In this document: one piece after another, positions 45,456 through 52,014 of the stretch
Layout of the letters: the number at the start of each line of letters is the position of its first letter
Numbering within the stretch: position 1 is the stretch's first letter
Source: Halieaceae bacterium
GTDB lineage: Bacteria; Pseudomonadota; Gammaproteobacteria; Pseudomonadales; Halieaceae
DNA length: 52,014 nucleotides
Direction: 5' to 3'
Assembly: GCA_028282105.1 (NCBI GenBank)
Contig: JANQIO010000224.1
Location: 1 to 52,014, forward strand
Position numbers and translations under genes: made by a program
Notes under the pieces: generated by a model
Databases searched by the model: none
What the model was told of the DNA's origin: nothing
Seen by the model: the letters and a program-made list of their open reading frames with translations, nothing else

Positions 45456-46652
45456 ATGGCGGCCTGGTGGCAGCGTGAAGATTTACGGTACCAGGGCGGG
45501 GAGCTGACGCTGGCGGGCCAGCCGCTGACGCAGATTGCCCGGCAGGCGGGCACGCCGACCTTCGCCTACGGCGCCGGCCGGGTACTGCACAAGCTGGCGG
45601 AATTGCAGGCGTCGCTGGATGCCCGTGACCTGCCGCACCAGGTGTTCTACGCCCTCAAGGCCAACCGGCATCCCGGTTTGCTGGCGGCACTGCGCAGCGT
45701 GGGGCGCTGCGGCATCGACGTCTGTTCACCGCGGGAACTGCTGCTGGCACTGGACGCGGGTTTTACCGAAGCCGAGATTACCTACACCGGTACCGCTATC
45801 TCAACCGCGGACTGGGAGGTGATCTGCCGCCACCCCGGCTGCTACCTGAATTGCGATTCCCTCAGCAGCATCCGCCAACTCGGGGAGCGCAGCCCCGGCC
45901 GGGAAATCGGCCTGCGCATCAACCCGCAACTGACGGCCAGTCACCTGGAAACAATCAGCTACGCGGGGGAGAAAGCCAGCAAATTCGGCATTTACCCGGA
46001 CCGCTTCGCCGAGGCGCTGGCGCTGGCAGCGCACTACGACATGCCGGTGACCACCCTGCACTTCCACGCCGGTTCCGGCTACCTGGACGGGGAACTGGAA
46101 GATCTTGGCGAGATTCTCACGCGTCTGGGTGACTTTATCGACCAGGCCGGTTCCATCCGCCACATCGATATCGGCGGGGGCCTGGGCGTACCGCTGCGGG
46201 AGGGTGACGCGCCGCTGAACCTCGAACGCTGGGCGCAGATGCTGGCAGACTTTCTGCTGCCCCGGGGCCTCAGCCTGCAACTGGAGCCCGGGGATTACCT
46301 GGTCAAGGACGCCGGGCTGCTGCTGTTGGAAGTCTGCGCTGTGGAGGAGAAGGGAGGCACCGAGTTCGTGTTTGTGAATGGCGGCTTCAACCTCAGCAAC
46401 CTCTATGCCTACTACGGTTATCCCAACGTCGTCGTGCCGCTGGTGGAGCCCGGCGAGGACGCGCTGCGCCGGGTCTCTGTGGCGGGCAATATTAACGAGG
46501 CCATCGACCTGCTAGCGGAAGACATCCTGTTACCCCCGGTGGCGGAAGGGGATGTGCTGGCCTGCCTGAACGTCGGTGGTTACAGCGCCAGCAGCAGTTC
46601 CGACCACTGCATGCGCGGTGAGTACCGTGAGGTCCTTATCCCCGCTGGCTGA
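45456..46652 (+). CDS. Divergent group IV PLP-dependent decarboxylase (DAP/ornithine decarboxylase-like)
   Basis: The 398-residue alanine-racemase-fold protein keeps the PLP Lys (K68 in FYALKANRHP), HFHAGSG (near 202), the phosphate-binding DIGGGLG (near 238) and the C-terminal beta-barrel. Two catalytic-site motifs are altered: EPGR is EPGD (D280), and the CESxD segment with the general-acid Cys reads NINEAID (345-351). The YNSRP region near the end is SSDHCMRGE. Decarboxylases of diaminopimelate, ornithine or arginine would keep these, so the substrate or reaction may differ. The ATG follows GGGAGAGG. A secreted M20 hydrolase gene follows by 67 bp. It may share a promoter region with the giant-protein operon. 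Confidence 0.75.
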   Translation: MAAWWQREDLRYQGGELTLAGQPLTQIARQAGTPTFAYGAGRVLHKLAELQASLDARDLPHQVFYALKANRHPGLLAALRSVGRCGIDVCSPRELLLALDAGFTEAEITYTGTAISTADWEVICRHPGCYLNCDSLSSIRQLGERSPGREIGLRINPQLTASHLETISYAGEKASKFGIYPDRFAEALALAAHYDMPVTTLHFHAGSGYLDGELEDLGEILTRLGDFIDQAGSIRHIDIGGGLGVPLREGDAPLNLERWAQMLADFLLPRGLSLQLEPGDYLVKDAGLLLLEVCAVEEKGGTEFVFVNGGFNLSNLYAYYGYPNVVVPLVEPGEDALRRVSVAGNINEAIDLLAEDILLPPVAEGDVLACLNVGGYSASSSSDHCMRGEYREVLIPAG

Positions 46653-46719
46653 GCAACATCACGCGAGTCGCGATTGAGGTAAGCTGTGCGCTGTTACCAG
46701 TCTTGAAAAGGAGTTCGGT

Positions 46720-48021
46720 GTGCAGACTCTGCGTGCACTCACTGTTTTGCTGAGCGCTGGCCTGGCCAGTATCGCGCTGGCAGATGCCCACGACCAGGTG
46801 CGCGCTGATCCCGCCCGCATGCAAACCCGCATCGACGCCCTCGCCGGGTTTGGCGCCAACCCCGAAGGCGGGGTCAGCCGGGTGGCGTTCAGCGATGCCG
46901 ACATCGAAGGCCGCCAGTGGTTGAAACGGGAGATGGTGAAGCTGGGCCTGGTGGTGCGGACGGATACTGCGGGCAACATTATTGGGCGACGCCCGGGCAG
47001 TGACAGCAGCCTGCCTGTCATCCTGTTCGGTTCCCATATTGATTCTGTGCCCGGTGGCGGTAACTACGATGGCCAGGTGGGTGTGGTCGGCGCCCTGGAA
47101 GTGATCAGCCTGCTGAATGACTATGACATCAGCACCCGCCATCCCCTGGAGGTCGTGAGTTTTACCGACGAAGAAGGCGGCTTGACCGGCTCCCGGGCCC
47201 TGATCGGCAAACTGACCGATGCCGCCATGGAAACCATGTCTAACAGCGGCTATAGCATTCGCGAAGGCATTGCCCGCGTCGGTGGTGATCCCGAGCGGAT
47301 CGAGGAATCCGCCGTCGACCCTAAATCCCTCAAGGCATTTCTGGAGCTGCATATCGAGCAGGGCGCCTTCCTGCATGAGGACGAAGTGCAGATCGGCGTG
47401 GTCGAAGGCATCGTTGGCATCCGCTGGTGGCAGATTACCGTGAACGGCGTGGCCAACCACGGCGGCACCACGCCGATGAACCGGCGTACCGATGCCCTGG
47501 TCAGTGCGGCGGAACTGGTGCTGGCTGTGAATCACATCGCCAACAGCATGGAGGGGCGGCAAGTCGCCACCGTCGGCCGCATCGAGGCTTTCCCGGGCGC
47601 CCCGAACGTGATTCCCGGCAAGGTAGAGATGTACCTGGAAATTCGCGATCTGGACGCCACCAAAATGCAGCAGGTGTTCGACGCCGTGCAGGCCGCGGCG
47701 GCAGACCTGTCGAAACAGTACGGCACCCGTTTTGATTTCGCAGAAATCGATACCGCCTCGCCGCCGGCGCCCACCGACCCCGCGGTGCGCGACCTGATCG
47801 CCGTCACCGCGGAGAAGCTTGGCTACAGCTACCGGCGTATGCCCTCGGGTGCCGGGCACGACGCCCAGGACCTGGCGACCATTACGCCGACCGGCATGAT
47901 TTTTGTGCCCAGCGTGGGCGGCATCAGCCATTCACCCAGGGAGTTCACCTCGGCAGAGGATATGGCTCGCGGCGCCAGCGTACTGCTGCACAGTATCCTG
48001 GCGATAGACGGCGCCCGGTAG
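46720..48021 (+). CDS. Exported M20 zinc amidohydrolase (N-carbamoyl-amino-acid / allantoate hydrolase family)
   Basis: It starts at a GTG with AAAAGGAG 7 bases upstream. A signal peptide (LRALTVLLSAGLASIALADA) is unusual because most members are cytoplasmic. The di-metal M20 site is complete: GSHIDSVPGGGNYDG (His and Asp), TDEEGG (Glu pair), LELHIEQG (His) and SGAGHDAQD (His). VNGVANHGGTTPMNRR matches the dimerisation domain of beta-ureidopropionase/allantoate amidohydrolase-type enzymes. The 433-residue protein would hydrolyse an N-carbamoyl or acyl-amide compound in the periplasm. It converges with the TonB receptor gene (16-bp gap). Confidence 0.85.
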   Translation: MQTLRALTVLLSAGLASIALADAHDQVRADPARMQTRIDALAGFGANPEGGVSRVAFSDADIEGRQWLKREMVKLGLVVRTDTAGNIIGRRPGSDSSLPVILFGSHIDSVPGGGNYDGQVGVVGALEVISLLNDYDISTRHPLEVVSFTDEEGGLTGSRALIGKLTDAAMETMSNSGYSIREGIARVGGDPERIEESAVDPKSLKAFLELHIEQGAFLHEDEVQIGVVEGIVGIRWWQITVNGVANHGGTTPMNRRTDALVSAAELVLAVNHIANSMEGRQVATVGRIEAFPGAPNVIPGKVEMYLEIRDLDATKMQQVFDAVQAAAADLSKQYGTRFDFAEIDTASPPAPTDPAVRDLIAVTAEKLGYSYRRMPSGAGHDAQDLATITPTGMIFVPSVGGISHSPREFTSAEDMARGASVLLHSILAIDGAR

Positions 48022-48037
48022 ACCTCGGCTGCCGCGC

Positions 48038-50251
48038 TCAGAAGTTCACGTCATAGACCAGTGAGACCGCCCGTCCCGGTGCGCCAGCGACGCGCGGGGC
48101 GAAAGGCAGGCTGTTGGTGTAGCTCTGGCTCGCCGGCGTCAGGTAAGTCTCATCGAGCAGGTTGGTGATCTGGGCGCTGAACAGCCCTGGCCCATAGCGG
48201 AAGTCTACGCCCAGGTCATATACCTCATAGCCCTCTACCTCCCAGAGATCGACGCCGTCATTGAAAGCATTATCGCGATCACCCACAAACAGTGCCTGGA
48301 AGTTGACAGACAGCCGGTCGGTGAATTCATAGCGCCCGTTGAGGGTGGCTTTCCAGGGGGGAATATCCAGGCTGGACTGCGCCACGAAGTTGCCCGTGTC
48401 ATCGGGGTCAAATTCGCCTTCAACCCAGCTATAGGTCGCCGTCAGTGTGAGCCGGTCAGTCGCCTGCCAGTCTCCCACCACTTCAAAGCCGTAGGTTTCC
48501 TCGGGCGCGCGGTTGTACTGGCCGAGGCCGGTAGCGGGGTCGTAGATAAAGTTCTCTCCGAAATCTGATTCGGAGTAGTAGCCTGCAATAGAGTAGCTGA
48601 TGGCACCAAGAATGCCGCGAAAGCCCAGCTCGTAGTTGTCGACGATTTGGGGTTCGATGGCCTCGTCGCTCTCCAGAGGCTGGTCGGGAGGCACGATGGT
48701 GGACACCTGCGACAGGCTGGGCAGCGTATAGCCCTCGGCGTAGTTCGCATAGATCGTAAGCTGCGGCGTCGCATCGAAGGTGACACCGATGTTGTAGGCG
48801 TAGCCACTGTCCTGGCCACTGCCGCCCGGCCGGTCTGCCTGCAGGAAATCGAACAGGCGAACGCCGCTGTCGATTTCGAACTCCGCATCCTCATGGCGTA
48901 TGCCGCCGCTGAATCGCAGCCTCTCGTTGACTTCCACTTCTGCCTGCAGGAACAGACCCAGGGTGTCGAGCTCGAACGGATAGATAAACAGTCCATTGCG
49001 GACAGGCTCGGTTACCACCCGATTGCGCTGCAATGCGGTACCAATATCGTAGACGAAGGCGTCTGCCTCCCGATCCTGCTCCTCGTAGTCCGCACCTGCC
49101 ACTACGGTGAGAAAGTCGCTAAAGCTGCGGCTTAACTGGAAGCGAACCCCGGTGCTTTCGTCTTTTTTCACTGCCTGGTAGTTATCGGGGAAGGGGGGAA
49201 TGCCGACGACCAGATCGACCAGAGGTTCGCGGATATCATCTTCGCGGGTATAGACCTGGGCTGTCAGCTGGTTGCCCCACAGATCACCGTGGGAATAGCT
49301 CAGGCTGAAGAAGCTCTTCTCATCCTTGGGTTGGCTGTTGCCGATATAGCGAAAGCGCACATCTTCGTCGGCTTCTACAGCGATGGCGAAGCTATCCTCG
49401 GTAATCTCGGTGGCAAAGTTGGTGTCATCGAACTCACGGTCGACGTAGCTGGCCAGCAGCTCTATGCGTTGTTGATCGTCCGGCTCGAATCCGAGTTTCG
49501 CAAAGTAGCTGTCGTCGTCGGTGTAGCCGTAGTAGACCGGGTTGGCGATGTCTCCATTTCCATCGTAAACACCGTTCTGGGAATCGTGGCTGTAGGACAC
49601 CACGTAGTCGAAGCGTTCGATTGTGCCGGCAGCGCGCAGCGCTGTGCGCCAGCTCAGGGAATCCGAGTCCAGTGGGTCATCTGCGCCCGGGTAGAACATG
49701 AATGACTGGCGCAGGTTGAGCTCCAGCGCCCTGTCGCGAGGCGCCTCGACGGAGAAAAACTGAATGACGCCACCGGTGGCGCCAGCGCCGTAGATGGAAG
49801 TTGGGCCGTACAGCACTTCGACCCGTCCGACGGTGCCGCTGTCGAACTTGACCAGCGGGCCCTGGAGGAAGCCCGCACCGCCGTTGAAGGCCAGGGGAAT
49901 CCCGTCAATGAGGTAGAGCGGCTCACGACCGCGCAGGGTCTGGGTTCGCAGCTGGTCGATGTGGGTCGGGGCGCCGAAGCCGGGTATGCGCGCGCCCAAC
50001 AGGTTGGCAATGTTTGACGTTTTGGCGAGCTCTTCGGCAATCACTTCCTGGTCCAGCACCATGACCGTCCGCGATATCTCGTTGATGGGTTGTTCGCGCC
50101 GAGAGGCCGTCACTACCACGGTCTCGATAGCTCGCTCGTCCGGCAACTGCCCCTGGGCCAGAGCAGGCAAGTTACAGAGAAGGCCAAAGCTGAGGGCGGT
50201 ATGTGCTGACAGGCCTGATAACCGCGTGCGCGGGGATGGCAACTGAGACAT
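48038..50251 (-). CDS. TonB-dependent outer-membrane receptor, probably iron-related
   Basis: The 737-residue protein has a signal peptide ending near LPALAQG and a TonB box (ETVVVTASRRE). The plug domain contains LRGREPLYLIDGIPL and VEVLYGPTSIYGAGATGGVIQF. A 22-strand-type barrel with many aromatic strand ends closes with Phe (SLVYDVNF), as required for outer-membrane insertion. NYELGFRG and the GTGLGQYNRAPEETYGFEVVGDW-like segments are typical late-barrel motifs of siderophore receptors. A Fur-type site lies 40-60 bp upstream, so iron limitation should induce it. The ligand could be a ferric siderophore or heme; no Cys or His motif specific to heme was noted. Confidence 0.9.
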   Translation of the reverse strand: MSQLPSPRTRLSGLSAHTALSFGLLCNLPALAQGQLPDERAIETVVVTASRREQPINEISRTVMVLDQEVIAEELAKTSNIANLLGARIPGFGAPTHIDQLRTQTLRGREPLYLIDGIPLAFNGGAGFLQGPLVKFDSGTVGRVEVLYGPTSIYGAGATGGVIQFFSVEAPRDRALELNLRQSFMFYPGADDPLDSDSLSWRTALRAAGTIERFDYVVSYSHDSQNGVYDGNGDIANPVYYGYTDDDSYFAKLGFEPDDQQRIELLASYVDREFDDTNFATEITEDSFAIAVEADEDVRFRYIGNSQPKDEKSFFSLSYSHGDLWGNQLTAQVYTREDDIREPLVDLVVGIPPFPDNYQAVKKDESTGVRFQLSRSFSDFLTVVAGADYEEQDREADAFVYDIGTALQRNRVVTEPVRNGLFIYPFELDTLGLFLQAEVEVNERLRFSGGIRHEDAEFEIDSGVRLFDFLQADRPGGSGQDSGYAYNIGVTFDATPQLTIYANYAEGYTLPSLSQVSTIVPPDQPLESDEAIEPQIVDNYELGFRGILGAISYSIAGYYSESDFGENFIYDPATGLGQYNRAPEETYGFEVVGDWQATDRLTLTATYSWVEGEFDPDDTGNFVAQSSLDIPPWKATLNGRYEFTDRLSVNFQALFVGDRDNAFNDGVDLWEVEGYEVYDLGVDFRYGPGLFSAQITNLLDETYLTPASQSYTNSLPFAPRVAGAPGRAVSLVYDVNF

Positions 50252-50282
50252 GGTCGATACAGCCGAGTTGAAGACAACGGCA

Positions 50283-50313
50283 GTTATTGTAAATGAGAAC
50301 TATTCGCAATAAC
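50283..50313. promoter_or_regulatory. Fur box upstream of the TonB-dependent receptor
   Basis: Minus-strand GCGAATAGTTCTCATTTAC (50307-50289) matches 11 of 19 positions of the classical Fur consensus, including the central TCATT. It is bracketed by GTTATTG (50283-50289) and CAATAAC (50307-50313), a perfect outer inverted repeat. It lies 32-62 bp before the receptor ATG. Confidence 0.65.
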
Positions 50314-50581
50314 AGTCATGCCGGGGTGTTGATTTGTTCAAGGGTGTCCGGCCCGTACACGGCCAGGCTTTCGATCAGCTATCAGCGGACTGTAGAGAGC
50401 GAAACCCGGCAGTCTTCCCGGGAAAGTGAATTTGAACTCTGCCGGCCTACCCAAAAACCGTCAGAATGTACGGTTTTATGCAGCGAATTTGATCTCGGTC
50501 ATCCAAGCGTCGAGCCTGAATTCCTACCATGATCCCTCCTGAACCCATAACAACGATCCAATCCCAATACAGGAGGGTGAC
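50314..50581. other. Upstream region of the Rieske dioxygenase gene: 24-bp inverted repeat and RBS-pairing octamer
   Basis: The gap between the divergent receptor and dioxygenase genes is about 330 bp. AAAACCGT (50454-50461) and ACGGTTTT (50470-50477) form a perfect inverted repeat with an 8-base spacer, operator-like, 105 bp before the ATG. CCCTCCTG (50534-50541) is the exact complement of CAGGAGGG (50570-50577), which contains the Shine-Dalgarno of the dioxygenase gene. No convincing small gene is seen here. Confidence 0.5.
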
Positions 50582-52014
50582 ATGGTCGAGACTGTCACTG
50601 GTACGGCTCGCTCCGCGGGCGTTGATTACGCTGACCTGCTGGCCAGCGATTCCCATCCCGTTACCGATGTTCAGAAAGCCGATTCGCCGATGCCCGCCGG
50701 GCCCACGGTGGTGGACTCCAGCGTGTACTTCAGCCGCGAATTCCACGAGCTCGAAGTCGAGCGCCTGTGGAAACGGGTCTGGCAGATGGCCTGCCACGAG
50801 GACGATATACCCGAGGTAGGCGACAGCTTTGTTTACGATATCGCCAGCCTGTCATTTATCGTCGTGCGCACCGGCGAAGAAGAGTTCCGGGCCTACCCGA
50901 ACGCCTGCCTGCATCGCGGCCGCGCGCTCCTGCACGAGTCGGAGCAGGGGCTCTACGAATTCCGCTGCCCCTTCCACGGCTGGGCCTGGCACCTGGACGG
51001 TAGCCTCAAGGAGGTCCCCTGTCATTGGGACTTCCCGACCGTGGATAAAGAGTCCCACAGCCTGCCCTCCTTGCCGGTGGGGCGCTGGGGCGGGTTCGTG
51101 TTTATCAATCCGGACCAGAACTGTGAGCCGCTGGAGAACTTCCTCGGCGATCTGTCATCCCAGTTTCCCCATGTGCCCTTTGAGCGACGCTACAAGGCCG
51201 CCCATATCATCAAGCGCCTGGACTGTAACTGGAAGGTGGCGCAGGAAGCCTTTATGGAGGCCTACCATTGTGTGGCGACCCACCCGACCCTGTTGCCCAC
51301 CCTGGGCGATGCCAATACCAAGTACGATGTGTTTGGCAACTACTCGCGGGCCATGTCACCGAGCATGACCATCAGCCCGCACGTCAACGACCACTACGCC
51401 ACCACCCCCTACGCCGACCGGCGCACCTTCTCCAGGCAGCGGCATGAGCTGAGCGGCGCCACCTACGAGCGCATTGAAGAGGGCCGGGTCAGGGTGACGA
51501 TGCCCGATGGCCGCAGCGGCATCTATGACGACCACGCACACTACCTTGAAGGCGACAAATTCCACGCCGACATTCACCTGTGTGACTGGGTGGGCGGGCG
51601 CCTGCCCGACGGCGTGGAGGACGAGGCCACCCCGGACGTGGTGGGCGAGTTCGCTGAGAAGCGGGCGACCGCCGCCGCCGCGGTGCGCGAGCAGATGCGT
51701 GAGATTCTCGGCGACGATGTCGACGCGGTGTCCGATGCCGAGTTGATCGACCCGATCTACCTGTCGCTGTTCCCCAATCTGCACCCCTGGGGTGATTTCA
51801 ACCCGATCTTCTATCGCTTCCGACCGGACGGTGACAACCCGGAGCAGTGCCTGCATGAAGTGATGTTCATGCTGCCGGCCCCCAAGGGCCAGCCGCGCCC
51901 GGCACCGGCCAAGCTCACCTTCCTGGACCTGGATGACGACTACCTGGATGCCCCGGAAATTGGCAGCCTGGCCAAGGTCTTCAACCAGGACACCCTCAAC
52001 CTGCCCTACGTGCA
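50582..52014 (+). CDS. Rieske aromatic ring-hydroxylating dioxygenase alpha subunit, 3' end beyond the window
   Basis: The frame opens with ATG at 50582 after AGGAGGG (7-8 bases upstream) and stays open to the last base: 477 codons, incomplete. The Rieske [2Fe-2S] motif CxHx17CxxH is C109, H111, C129, H132 (CLHRGR ... CPFHGW). The mononuclear iron region is NWKVAQEAFMEAYHCVATHP, with His ligands H229 and H234 and Glu226 next to them. Such subunits hydroxylate aromatic or steroid-like substrates with a ferredoxin/reductase partner, which would lie to the right. The charged insertion at about 285-390 is longer than in naphthalene-type enzymes. The substrate is not readable from sequence. Confidence 0.9.
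   Translation, partial: MVETVTGTARSAGVDYADLLASDSHPVTDVQKADSPMPAGPTVVDSSVYFSREFHELEVERLWKRVWQMACHEDDIPEVGDSFVYDIASLSFIVVRTGEEEFRAYPNACLHRGRALLHESEQGLYEFRCPFHGWAWHLDGSLKEVPCHWDFPTVDKESHSLPSLPVGRWGGFVFINPDQNCEPLENFLGDLSSQFPHVPFERRYKAAHIIKRLDCNWKVAQEAFMEAYHCVATHPTLLPTLGDANTKYDVFGNYSRAMSPSMTISPHVNDHYATTPYADRRTFSRQRHELSGATYERIEEGRVRVTMPDGRSGIYDDHAHYLEGDKFHADIHLCDWVGGRLPDGVEDEATPDVVGEFAEKRATAAAAVREQMREILGDDVDAVSDAELIDPIYLSLFPNLHPWGDFNPIFYRFRPDGDNPEQCLHEVMFMLPAPKGQPRPAPAKLTFLDLDDDYLDAPEIGSLAKVFNQDTLNLPYV

Noticed and set aside
1-52014. tRNA, rRNA, insertion sequence or phage genes
   Set aside because: No clover-leaf-like segment, ribosomal sequence, transposase or integrase motif, or terminal inverted repeat was recognised on either strand.

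Overview
The window is GC-rich, densely coded proteobacterial DNA with no RNA genes or insertion sequences that I can see. The oxygen-independent bacteriochlorophyll genes bchE-bchJ, preceded by a PpsR/CrtJ-type operator pair, point to a purple-bacterial or aerobic anoxygenic phototroph. Together with a cyanide-insensitive bd oxidase, a Fur-type site, giant cadherin-like surface proteins and many oxygenases, this best fits a marine gammaproteobacterium of the Halieaceae (NOR5/OM60) kind. That placement is inference.

Layout. 1-4.8 kb: end of a type IV pilin gene, a TRIC/UPF0126 membrane protein, the bchE-bchJ operon and a secreted esterase. 5.0-7.4 kb: cioA-cioB (bd-type quinol oxidase). 7.4-13 kb: a D-aminoacylase-like amidohydrolase, an SDR, an AraC regulator and a Baeyer-Villiger-type monooxygenase. 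13-17.2 kb: agmatine deiminase, a LysR regulator, N-carbamoylputrescine amidase and an MFS transporter, which together form an agmatine-to-putrescine module. 17.2-20.2 kb: MOSC and aldo/keto reductase pair, a trypsin-fold protein that has lost its catalytic His and Asp, and a small HAMP-like membrane protein.

20.3-45.2 kb is the most notable part: one very long minus-strand operon read from 45192 downwards. Its order is GAF-TM-HlyD adaptor, PqqD-like/M50 peptidase/HlyD fusion, a third HlyD adaptor, a 3857-residue LEPR-XLL/DUF4347/cadherin-like giant protein, a hybrid histidine kinase with two Hpt domains, two paralogous REC-GGDEF-EAL proteins and an AbgT-family transporter. Start and stop codons overlap at most junctions. 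There is no ABC transporter, TolC, LapG or LapD homologue. I read this as a self-contained export and c-di-GMP signalling system for a giant envelope protein. A PqqD-like domain on the peptidase may recognise the LEPR-XLL leader.

45.4-52 kb: a divergent group IV PLP-dependent decarboxylase, a secreted M20 amidohydrolase, a Fur-type-regulated TonB-dependent receptor, and the 5' part of a Rieske dioxygenase alpha subunit whose ribosome binding site can pair with an upstream complementary octamer.
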